This document shows positions 29,032 to 38,132 of a DNA stretch of 64,000 bases, one piece after another. The DNA comes from Aureococcus anophagefferens (Eukaryota > Sar > Pelagophyceae > Pelagomonadales > Pelagomonadaceae). The stretch's first letter is position 1; the number at the start of each line of letters is the position of its first letter. Where the stretch lies: the NCBI RefSeq assembly GCF_000186865.1, contig NW_008705568.1:1748001-1812000 (forward strand), given 5' to 3'. The notes beneath the pieces were generated by a model. That model ran no database searches, was not told the DNA's origin, and was given only the letters and a program-made list of their open reading frames with translations. A program made the translations under genes and the position numbers.

Positions 29032-30782
29032 TCAGGCCTCGACGGCCGCGGACGCGGCCGCGTCCTCGAGGGCCGCGCCGTCGTCGAGCGCCGCGGCGTC
29101 GTCGTCGGCCGTGCGGTCCGCGTTCTGGTCCTGGATCTTCGCCCGGAGCTCGAGCTCGAGCTCCTCGCGGATCCGCAGCTTGGCCTCCTCCCGCTCGTAG
29201 AAGTGGTGGATCCTCCGGTCTGCCCGAATTGGACACCGGCGGAAGATGCCCAACAGCCCCCCCGTGCGCCGCCGCGCCTCCGTCGCCTGGAACGAGCCGT
29301 CCGTCGCCGCGTCGGGCATCTTCCCGAGCAGCAGGCGCTGCGCGAGGCGCAGGAGGCGGAAGACGGTCTTGTCGAGGACCGTGTCCGCGGCCTTGGCGAC
29401 GGCGCCCGTGACGACGATGCCCTTGCCCGCGACCATGCCCGGCTGGTCCCCCATGCGCTTCGCCTCCTCCTTGGCGTTCATGAAGTCCGTGACGGCGCCG
29501 ATGACCTTGAGCGTCGGGCAGGGCGACTTGGGCTGGTTCGCCTCGGGCCACTCAGCCCCCGTGACGATGGACGAGTACTTCCAGAGCGTCGCGGCCTTCT
29601 CCACGTCCAGCACCTTGTCGGACTGGTCGTTCTCGAAGATGGAGTCCCAGCCGCCGCCCGCGCCGCCCGCGCCGGCGATCTGGCCGCCCTTCTCCAACGC
29701 CTCCGCGCCGCGGCCCTCGCGGGGCCCGCCGTTCCAGCCCCAGTAGACGCCGCTCTTGGCGCAGCGCGGGTCGTGCGCGACCTGGAACAAACGCTGGCCC
29801 GCCTCCTCCTCGCCGACGAAGCCGCCCGTGATGTACTTCATGAACACGGGGAAGTACTTGCGGAACCAGGGCCGCTTCTCGCGGAAGAGGGGGCTCTCGG
29901 CGATGCAGCCCGGGTAGATGGAGGAGAAGACGATGCCCGTCTGCTTGTGGTACTTGTCGTGGAGCATGTTGCTGAGCATCATGAGGCAGAGCTTCGAGTC
30001 CTTGTAGGCCTTGGCGCCGATGAAGTTGTAGCCGTCGATCATGGACACGGGGTTCTTGAAGCCCGCCTTCAGGCCGTCCAAATCCTTCAAATCCGCGATG
30101 GGGTAGACGCCGCCGCCGCCGACGGTGTTGTCGTTGCCCGTGACGGACCCGACGAGGACGATCCTGGGGTCCGGCGCGCGCGCCATGTCCTCCATGAGCA
30201 GGGACACGAGCAGGAAGTGGCTCAGGTAGTTGACCTGCATCGTCTGCTCGTGGCCGTCCTCGGACCACTTCGCGTGCGGGAGCGACGGCTGGTAGATGCC
30301 CGCGTTGCAGATGAGCCGGTCCACGGGCTTGTTGAGGCGGAAGCCGTCCAGATCCGCGACGAACTTGCGGACCGACGCGAAGGAGTTGAGCTCGACCTCC
30401 ATGGCCGTGAAGCAGGACCGGTCGAAGTCCTCGATCTCCGCGACGACGTCCATCTTCTCGAGGTCCCGGACGGCGCCGACGACGTGGTACTGGCCCGTGC
30501 GCACGAGCGCGCGCGCCGTCTTCCGCCCGAGGCCGCTCGACGTGCCCGTGACGACGACGAGCTTCTTGTTCCCTGCGGGCGGGGCGGGGGGGTTTGTAAA
30601 AAGGGAGCGGCGAACGCGCGGACATTCGGCGCCGCCGGCGCGCCGAACTTGGCCTTGGCCTCCATGTCCTTGGCGACGTTCCCCAAGTTGGGCATCTTCA
30701 GGTTGCCGAGCTGCTTGAAGGCCGCCGCCCAGGCGACCGCCTGGGCCAGGACCAGCAGCTTCAAGCCCTTTGCACCGGCCAT
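29032..30782 (-). CDS. POR: Light-dependent protochlorophyllide reductase, plastid-targeted, with C-terminal extension
   Basis: Exons 30782-30620 and 30572-29032 (47-bp GC-AG intron 30573-30619) give 567 residues. The N-terminus is a signal peptide ending in WAAAF, fitting the bipartite plastid signal with a Phe at the cleavage site. The short-chain dehydrogenase core has TGTSSGLGRKTA (nucleotide binding), CNAGIYQP, VGSVTGNDNT, catalytic AKAYKDSK (Tyr/Lys), SIYPGCIAES and KSGVYWGWNG. It reduces protochlorophyllide to chlorophyllide with NADPH and light. About 190 residues beyond the usual end (after the DVEKAATLWKYS segment) form an unusual Lys/Glu/Arg and acidic extension. Shares a 252-bp divergent promoter with the 2Fe-2S protein gene. 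Confidence 0.9.
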
Positions 30783-31034
30783 CGCGACACTTGCAGATTT
30801 TCCGGCAGGCTGGATGCGCTTTGGTTGGCGCAATTTGCGGCAACTCGGAAGCGGCCCTCTGCGACGCCGTCCAGGTCGCAGCCCCAAGGACCACGAGCCT
30901 AAGACGCGTCGTCGCACGCCGGACGCGCCCGGGAACTGTCCGGGGAGTCGCACCCCATCGCGGACGTCGACCAATCGCCCGAACGGACGGCGCGGCTTGT
31001 CGAAGTCTGATTGATGCCAAAACACAGCTGCGCG

Positions 31035-31697
31035 ATGGCACCAAACTTCTCGTTCTGCCTCGCGGCGTTGCTCGCCCTCGCGGCGCTGCCGCGAACGCTT
31101 TCGCTCGCGCCGCCGCGGACGGCGCCGCCCGCGCGCGCCTCCGGCCGAACGGCCCTGCGCGCCGTCGCGAGCCGGCCCAAGTGGCGGCAGAAGAAGACGC
31201 TCGCGGACGAGGTCGGCGGCGGCGGCGACGCCGCGGACACGGGCCTCACGGGCAGCGTCGACGTCGTCTTCGTCCAGGGCAACGCCACGAAAGCCACGAA
31301 GGCCATCGTCGGCCAGCCCCTCTCGGAGGTCGCGAGTCAGGCGGACCAGTTCATCCGCTACAAGTGCAAGAAGGGCGAGTGCGGCACCTGCGAGGTCAAG
31401 GTCGACGGCAAGTGGATCCGGTCCTGCGTGTCCACGATCCCCTACGTCGCGCCGGGCGCTACCTTCGAGGTCACCGTCAAGCCGGGCATGATCAAGTCGA
31501 AGAAGTCGTCGCGCTTCTTCTCCGTGCGGTCGTTCGTCGACGGCTGGGTCAACAACATCCTCGGCATGATCGGCTTCGTCCGCACGGGCGCCTCCGAGGG
31601 CAAGAACTTCAAGGTCCGCCTCGACAACGAGGCCGAGATCGCGCGCCTCGTCGCGGAGCGCAAGGCCAAGAAGGCCGCGGAGAAGCAAGAGGCCTAG
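31035..31697 (+). CDS. Plastid-targeted 2Fe-2S ferredoxin-like protein
   Basis: From ATG 31035 the protein has 220 residues: a signal peptide (FCLAALLALAALPRTLS), a Ser/Ala/Arg-rich transit-like stretch, and a domain with YKCKKGECGTCEV plus a later IRSC. That is the C-x4-C-x2-C...C pattern of plant-type 2Fe-2S ferredoxins. The usual distal spacing is shortened, so it is ferredoxin-like rather than a standard photosynthetic ferredoxin. The basic C-terminal part includes SVRSFVDGWVNNILGM. It may pass electrons in the plastid; the partner is unknown. The adjacency to POR hints at co-regulation by light, which is inference. An alternative ATG at 31014 adds seven residues. Confidence 0.75.
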   Translation: MAPNFSFCLAALLALAALPRTLSLAPPRTAPPARASGRTALRAVASRPKWRQKKTLADEVGGGGDAADTGLTGSVDVVFVQGNATKATKAIVGQPLSEVASQADQFIRYKCKKGECGTCEVKVDGKWIRSCVSTIPYVAPGATFEVTVKPGMIKSKKSSRFFSVRSFVDGWVNNILGMIGFVRTGASEGKNFKVRLDNEAEIARLVAERKAKKAAEKQEA

Positions 31698-31808
31698 GGC
31701 CGTGTTCATTTAAAAACCGTCGTCGTGTCGACGGGCGTGGAGCTTTGTCGCGTCGACGGGCGTGGACCCCCCGTCGATCGCTCGGTCGCCGACCTTAGTT
31801 CGCGCGGC

Positions 31809-32414
31809 TCAGAAGAAGTTGAGGCCGAAGCCGATGCCCCGGGACAGCGTGATGGACCGGATCTTGAACTCGTAGTAGAGCGTCGCGTCCGGCGGCACGA
31901 TGGAGCCCTTGGCGCCCGCGGCCGTGCCGTCCTCGCGGGGGAAGCCCGTGGCCCCGTAGCCCAGCGACGGCGGCACGACGACGCGGCGCGTCGTGCCGAC
32001 GCGCGCGTCCGCGAGGATGGCCTCCTTGAGGCCCGGCGCGATGGCGTCCGTGCCGAGGTCGACGCGGACGCCCGTCGCGGGCGACGTCACGTAGGGCTTG
32101 CCGTCGAAGCCGCCGACGCGCGCGGCGAAGTCCATCGTGATCGTCGACGTCGCCGACGGGTAGTCGCCGCCGCCGACGACGACGTCCTCGACCACCAAAC
32201 CGCTGGGCAGCTTCGTCGCCGCGCCGCGCGCCGCGCCGGGCGCGAGGGCCGCGGCGGCGAGGCCCGCGAGCGCGAGCGGAGCGACGTCGCGCCGGTCGAC
32301 GACGCGCGACGGCCGGGTGACGACGTGCGACGGCCGCAGCGCGCTCGCAACGACGCAGAGCAGCGTCGCGGCGCGGAGCCGGCTCGAGCGCGCTGGGAGC
32401 CGCATGGCAGCCAT
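31809..32414 (-). CDS. FKBP-type peptidyl-prolyl isomerase, probable thylakoid lumen
   Basis: The protein has 201 residues. The N-terminus has a hydrophobic signal, then RRDVAPLALAGLAAAALAPG, resembling a twin-arginine lumen-targeting element. The FKBP domain contains LPSGLVVEDVVVG, a substrate-side DFAARVGG, PGLKEAI, RRVVVPPSLGYG and LYYEFKI. These proteins isomerise prolyl bonds and chaperone photosynthetic complexes. Start at 32414 or 32405. CTTCAA words at 32467 and 32478 lie 50-70 bp upstream of the start codon, in the spacer shared with the next minus-strand gene. Confidence 0.85.
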   Translation of the reverse strand: MAAMRLPARSSRLRAATLLCVVASALRPSHVVTRPSRVVDRRDVAPLALAGLAAAALAPGAARGAATKLPSGLVVEDVVVGGGDYPSATSTITMDFAARVGGFDGKPYVTSPATGVRVDLGTDAIAPGLKEAILADARVGTTRRVVVPPSLGYGATGFPREDGTAAGAKGSIVPPDATLYYEFKIRSITLSRGIGFGLNFF

Positions 32415-32598
32415 GCAGGTCGCTGCGACGGAGAGCAAAGCAACTGTCCGGAGCTCGAGAGCCGCACTTCAACGGCACTTCAAGCAAGCCCAGCGAGGCC
32501 TCCCGCGAAGATCCCCTCGGGCATCTCGCCGACGTGGTCCGCCCAGTCCGCGCATTTCTTCGGGTAGGAGGTGGTCGCCCAGTCCGCCCCGAACAACC

Positions 32599-35500
32599 TT
32601 ACAGCGTCGCGAGCCTCCGGTAGCCGCGGCTCCCGCCGTCGCGGCCGAGCGTGAGGGACGCCGCGCGGGTCGCCCGGCGCACGAGCGGGTTCCGCGGGTT
32701 CTCGTCGTCGTCGTCGTCGTCCGAGTCCCAGTCCGAGCCGGCGTCGCGCGAACAGTCGCCCTCCGCGAGGGGCACGACGGCCGTCTCCTCGCGGGGGCGC
32801 TCCGCCGGCTTCTCGCGGACGCCGAAGACGTCGTCGAAGTCGTCCTCCGCGGCGAGGGGCGCGGCGGCGCCCTCGCGGGGTGCGACGGCGACGCGCGCTG
32901 GGTGCTCGAGGACGCGGCCGCGGAGCTGCGGCTCCTCGAACGTGCCTCGCGGCGCTTCGTATTTGTCCCGCGGCGCGACGGCGGCGCGCGCCCGCCGCGC
33001 GCGCCGCCGCCGGCGCGCGCCCGCGGCGGCGACCGCCAGGAGGCCCGCGGCCGCGGCCGCGAGGGCCGGCCACGACGTCAGCGCGCGGACGAGCGGCGGC
33101 GGGCCGGCCGCGGCGGCGTCCGCGACCGGCGGCGTCGGCGCAAACGTCGTCGGCGCAAAAGACGCCGGCGCAAAAGTCGCCGGCGCAAAAGACGCCGGCG
33201 CAAAGGTCGCCGGTGCAAACGTTGTCGGCGCGGCCGTCGTCGGCGCCCCGGCCGTCGGCGCGGCCGTCGTCGGCGCCCCGGCCGTCGGCGCGGCCGGCGC
33301 GGCCGTGGGCGCGAGCGTGTCCGCCGTCGTCGGCGCGAGCGTGGCCTCGACGACCGCGGACAGCGCGACGATGGCCGAGCCGTTCTCGAAGGCGAGGAGC
33401 GCGTCGCTGTCGTCGCGCGCGCGCATGACGGCGCGGAGGTCCGCCTCGAAGGCCTCGGGCTCGATGGCGCCGCCGACGGCCGCGGCGACCGCGCCGGCGT
33501 CCTCGCCGCTCGTCCGATCGATGGCCGTCCCGGCCGCCTCGACCTCGACGGCGACCTCGTAGTCGCTGCCGTTGAGCGGCGCGCAGCTCGACGCGACGCC
33601 GACGAGCGCGCCGCCGCCGAGCGCGGCCTCCGCGTAGGCGGCGACGACGTCCGCGTAGGCGTCGCCCGCGCCGAGCGCGTCAAAGGCCGCGCAGGGCCCG
33701 CCCGCGTCGTCGAGGCGCCGCCGGCGCTTCCCCCGGCGGCGCCGCCGGAAGCCGACGCGGAATTTGAAGCTCCCGCCGCCCCGCGGCCGCCGCCGCGGCC
33801 GCGGCGCGGGCCGCGGCGCCGGCGCCGACGACGGCGCGGCGCTCGCCGCGCTCGGCGCGAGCGTCGCGCTCCCGATGGCGTCGAGGGTCGCGGCGACGTC
33901 GAGGGCCGCGCCGACCAACGCGCCGACGGCCGCCGCGTCGAGCGCCGCGGCGAGCGCGCCGGACGCCGTCGCGTCGCGCAGAAGGCCGTCGAGCGCCGCG
34001 GCGCGCGGGCAAGTCGCGACGAAGGCGACGACGCAGGCCGTGCCGTTGGCGAGGCGCCGCCCGTCGGCGACGGCCGCCGCGACGGCGTCGGATATGGTTG
34101 TTTCTGCGACGGTGGCCTCGACGGCGCCCGCGAAGGCCGTCTTGGCCGCGGCGTCCGCGTTGAACGCGGCCGCGTCGAGGTCGTCGAGGACTATGGCGTT
34201 CGAGACCGCGACGGGCGGCGACGCGGCGCTCGGCGCGGCGGACGGGTCCGCCGGCGCGGACGTCGGCGCCGGCGCCGGTCCGAGCGACGGCGACGGCGAA
34301 GATGGGCTCGGAGCGGGCCGTAGACTCGGCGCCGGCTGCGGCGGCGACGACGGCGACGTCGTGGGCCGGGGCGACGGCCGCGACGTCGGCGACCCGGACG
34401 GTCGGGTCGTCGGCTCGATGCTGGGACGCGGCGTAGGCGCGAACACCGGCGCCGCCGACGGATTCCCGGGCGTGGCCGTGGGCGATGGCGTGGGTCGCGG
34501 AGAGGGAGCGGGCGTCGGGCCGTTGGACGGCGGAGACGAGGGCGCCGGCGAGGGTCGAGGCGTCGGCTCTTGAGACGGCGCCGGCGTCGGAGCGGGCGAC
34601 GGTCGAGGCGTCGGCTCCGCGGACGGGCGATGCGTCGGCGAGAACACGGGAGCGGCGCTCGGATCTCCGGGAACGGGCGTCGGCCACGGCGACGGCCGCG
34701 GCGTCGGCTCTTGAGACGGCGCCGGCGTCGGAGCTGGCGACGGTCGAGGCGTCGGCTCTCCAGAAGGCGCTGAGCTGGGCGCCGGCGACGGCCGAGGCGT
34801 CGGCTCTTGAGACGGCGCCGGCGTCGGAGCGGGCGACGGCCGAGGCGTCGGCTCGTGAGACGGCGCCGGCGTCGGAGCTGGCGACGGCCGCGGCGTCGGC
34901 CCTCGAGACGGCGCTGAGCTGGGCGCTGACGACGGCCGCGGCGTCGGCTCTTGAGACGGCGCCGGCGTCGGAGCGGGCGATGGCCGCGGCGACGGCTCCG
35001 CGGACGGGCGAGGCGTCGGCTCGATGCTGGGACGCGGCGTAGGTGCGAACACCGGCGCCGCCGATGGCTTTCCGGGCGTAGTCGTGGGCGATGGCGTGGG
35101 TCGCGGAGAGGGAGCGGGCGTCGGGCCGTTGGACGGCGGAGACGAGGGCGTCGGCGAGGGTCGAGGCGTCGGCTCGCCGGAGGGCGCCGGCGTCGGAGCT
35201 AGCGACGGCCGCGGCGTCGGCTCGCCGGAAGGCGCCGGCGTCGGAGCTAGCGACGGCCGCGGCGACGGCTCCGCGGACGGGCGAGGCGTCGGCGACAACA
35301 CGGGAGCGGCGCTCGGATCGCCGGGAACAGGAGTCGGCCACGGCGACGGCCGCGGCGTCGGCTCTCGAGACGGCGCCGGCGTCGGGGCCGGCGACGGCCG
35401 CGGCGACGGCGCGAGCGACGGCCGAAAAGACGGCCGCGGCGTCGGCTCCCCGGAAGGGGCCGCGGGCGTCGGAGCCGGCGCGTCGTCGTCGTCGGAGTAA

Positions 35501-36625
35501 TCGGTGACGCCGTCAAGGCACACGGCGGGGAACGGGTCGACGACGCCCGCGGTCGCCGCCGCGACGTAGCCGTTCGCGACGCCGGACGTGCCCGAGCAGG
35601 CCCCCGAGCTCATCTCGTCGTGGGTGCAGCCCCGGTGGCAGTCGATCGTGTAGGGCGCGTAGAGCGCGGCGTCGTCGGGCTTCGGGTCCGAGGGCAGGCT
35701 GTCGAGGTCCGACGTCTTGCCCGTAAGGTAGTAGCGGTAGCGGAAGTCGTCGACCGCGAGCGCGCCCTCGTAGCCACCGCACGCGTCCTGGCAGTACGTC
35801 GCGTCCGCGCCGGGCGCGCCGCAGTTGCGGATCTCGACGCCGCCCGGGCCCCGGGGCCCGTAGATCGGGAAGCCGTCCGCGGCCCAGCCGACCTGGGGGC
35901 TGTGGCCGTCGCCGAGGGCTCCGAGCTGCGCGATGAGGCACGACGGCGGGAAGTGGTAGTGGTAGGCGCCCGTCTGCTCCGCGTGACCGCTGCAACAGTC
36001 GAAGGACGTCCACTCGGCGGCCGCGTCGGCGACGTCGAGCGCGCCGCAGGACGTGTCGACGGCGCCCGAGAAGATGGCGACGCCGTTGAGCGCGTAGGCG
36101 ATGGGGCCCTAGGAGACGAGTGCATGTTTGAATCAAGATGCGACGCGCGCGACGCACCATCTGGCACTTGACGTCATCGGCCGTGTGGGTCGCCTTGAGG
36201 ACGGGCGACGCGGGCACGACGAAGGCGACGCCCTGGTCCGCGGCCTCGGAGAAAGTGCCGCTCGCGCCGACGCCGCCGCAGCCGGTCACGCGGGCCTTGC
36301 CCGTGCAGAGAGAGGCGTGGTTCGGGCACCCGGACGCGGCGACGGCGCGCGTCGCGACGCCGGACGCCGTCCCGAGCGTCTCCGAGTAGGACGCCGACGA
36401 TCCGTCGGCCGCGCAGGAAACCGACGTCCCGCCGCCGCCGGAGGGCGGCGGCGCGGGGCCGCCGCCGCCACCGCCGCCGCCGCCGGGCGGCGGCGCGGGG
36501 CCGCCGCCGCCGCCGCCTCCGGGCGGCCGTCCGCCTCCCGGCGGGAGCCGGCGTCCGGTCGCTGGCCTTTCCGACGCGCCGCGACGGGCCGCGGAGAGGA
36601 GCAGGACGCCCAAGCCCAGCCTCAT
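32599..36625 (-). CDS. YHYH-domain cell-surface protein with PT-rich stalk and one membrane anchor
   Basis: Exons 36625-36158 and 36108-32599 (49-bp GT-AG intron 36109-36157) give 1,325 residues. In order: signal peptide, Gly/Pro-rich segment, a YHYH domain (CQM joined to GPIAYALNGVAIF, GAYHYHFPPSCL, GWAADGFPIYGP), a ~400-residue Pro/Thr/Ser stalk repeating EPTPRPSPAPTPAPS, globular regions including DAAAFNADAAAKTAF, a TFAPA-type short repeat, one membrane helix near 33030-33080 and an acidic cytosolic tail. The architecture suggests an O-glycosylated adhesin or cell-surface protein. The frame across the intron is phase 0 and matches the family consensus. Function of the YHYH domain is unknown. 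Confidence 0.8.
34257..35470 (-). repeat. PT-rich coding repeat with higher-order duplication
   Basis: A short unit encoding roughly EPTPRPSPAPTPAPSQ (48 bp) is repeated many times. Larger blocks recur: the segment containing CTGGGACGCGGCGTAGG occurs at 34421 and 35027 (offset 606 bp, 202 codons), and a segment near 34647 recurs near 35301 (offset 654 bp). Offsets are multiples of three and differ by one 48-bp unit. Confidence 0.85.
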
Positions 36626-36745
36626 GCCGCGGGCATGACTGAAACTCCCATTTATAAATGTTCATGCTCGACTTCAACTTTGGGCCTGCTGCCTTATTGC
36701 TGTTCAGCTCACGTGGCCTAAGATCTTGGGCTGCCTGGCCGCGCG
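36626..36745. promoter_or_regulatory. Short bidirectional promoter with CTTCAA
   Basis: The 120-bp gap lies between divergent starts at 36625 (minus) and 36746 (plus). A CTTCAA word lies at 36672-36677, about 50 bp from one start and 70 bp from the other. AT content is locally raised. Confidence 0.5.
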
Positions 36746-37813
36746 ATGCCCGGGGACGCGCGCCCGGCGGCGCCCTGCCACGTCGGCGAGCGGCCGGCCA
36801 TCGTGCTCCTCGGCGACTCGCTCACGCAGTACGGCTTCGGGCCCGAGGGCTGGGCGTCGCGCCTCGCGCACCGCTACCAGCGGCGCGCCGACGTGCTGAA
36901 CCGGGGCTACAGCGGCTACACGAGCCGCTGGCTGCTGGCCGCCCCGAGCGCCGCCGCGGTGCCCCACGCCAAGGTCCTCCTCACGGTGATCTGGCTCGGC
37001 GCCAACGACGCGGCGCCGAAAAGCGCGCGGAGCCACGTGCCGCTCGACGAGTTCTCCGAGAACCTCGCGGCCCTCGTGGCCAAAGCGCGGGACCGGAGCG
37101 ACGACGTCGTCGTCGTGTCCTGCCCGCCCGTCGACGACCGGGCCTACTTCGACAAGGCGTTCTCGAAGAAGCACCCCGACGCGTCCTTCCGGGACGTGGA
37201 CCGCACGCGGGCGAGCGCGAAGCGATACGCGTTCATCGCCAAACTCGCGGCCCAGCAGGGGGGCGCCGCCTTCTGCGACGTCTTCGAGGCCTTCGACGCG
37301 CGGCCCGACGGCGGCCGCGCCCTGCTCAGCGACGGGCTCCACCTCAACGAGAAGGGCGAGGCGCTCGTCTTCGAGACGCTGCTGCGGACCGTCGACGACC
37401 ACTGCCCGCGGCTGCGCCTGAGCCCCTGCGCGGAGACCATGAGCCCGGCCAACGCGGGGTCGTTCTCGCAGCTGCGGCACCACCTGCCCTGGCACAACGT
37501 CCTCGACGACCGCGACTACGCGCGCCAGCTCTGCGACCCGGACCACGCCGCCGCGCTGCCGCGCGACGACTACAGCGCCGCACCGACGCCGCGAACCGGC
37601 GCCGCCGATCTCCGGCGCTCGGGATCCGGCGACGGGAGCTTCTCGGAGTACGGCTCGTCCGGCGACTTCGGCCGCGACTACAACGACAGCCGCGACTTCA
37701 GCCGCGACTTCAGCCGCGACTACTCCATGCGGACCTCGCGGAGCAGCCGCGGCTCCAAGTCCGACATGAGGCGCTCGGCCTCGGCGTCGTCGCTGCCCCA
37801 GATCACGCCCTAG
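36746..37813 (+). CDS. SGNH/GDSL esterase, IAH1-like
   Basis: The 355-residue single exon has the SGNH-hydrolase blocks: GDSLTQYGFG (nucleophile Ser, about residue 25), NRGYSGY, WLGANDA (about residue 90) and LSDGLHLN with the catalytic Asp/His (about 196-200). This arrangement matches isoamyl-acetate-hydrolysing esterase homologues, which cleave short-chain esters. No signal peptide is evident, so it is probably cytosolic. The C-terminal ~100 residues are Ser/Arg/Asp-rich, with a short repeat (RDFSRDFSRDYS) not found in typical family members. Confidence 0.88.
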   Translation: MPGDARPAAPCHVGERPAIVLLGDSLTQYGFGPEGWASRLAHRYQRRADVLNRGYSGYTSRWLLAAPSAAAVPHAKVLLTVIWLGANDAAPKSARSHVPLDEFSENLAALVAKARDRSDDVVVVSCPPVDDRAYFDKAFSKKHPDASFRDVDRTRASAKRYAFIAKLAAQQGGAAFCDVFEAFDARPDGGRALLSDGLHLNEKGEALVFETLLRTVDDHCPRLRLSPCAETMSPANAGSFSQLRHHLPWHNVLDDRDYARQLCDPDHAAALPRDDYSAAPTPRTGAADLRRSGSGDGSFSEYGSSGDFGRDYNDSRDFSRDFSRDYSMRTSRSSRGSKSDMRRSASASSLPQITP

Positions 37814-37988
37814 GCGGGCCCCCGCTCCGGGAGGCGCGGCGCGGCGCCCGGGGCCCGCGGCGTGGAGCGCGCGGGCCCCCGCCCCCCCCGCCGACACCGA
37901 GGCCCGCGGCGTGGAGCTCGCGGACCCTCGCTCCGACGCGGCGCCCCCGCCGCCGACCCTCGATAAACTTGTTCGATCGCGCCCGGCC

Positions 37989-38132
37989 ATGGCCATTTTC
38001 GGAAGTATTTTCGGATGCAAGGTGCCGTTCAAGCCCAAACATGCTCCGGAGCCCGGTCTGATGGAGAGCGTCATGGAGAGCGTGAGCATCCCCAGCAGCA
38101 GCCCGGGCGGGGGCCCTGGACTTTCGGCTTGA
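37989..38132 (+). CDS. Possible upstream ORF (47 aa) overlapping the next start codon
   Basis: An ATG at 37989 opens 47 codons (MAIFGSIFGCKVPFK...) closed by TGA at 38130-38132. The A of this stop is also the first base of the downstream ATG (TGATGG). The sequence is less GC-biased than a normal gene here. It may be a regulatory uORF allowing termination-reinitiation, or an unrelated short frame. Confidence 0.35.
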   Translation: MAIFGSIFGCKVPFKPKHAPEPGLMESVMESVSIPSSSPGGGPGLSA

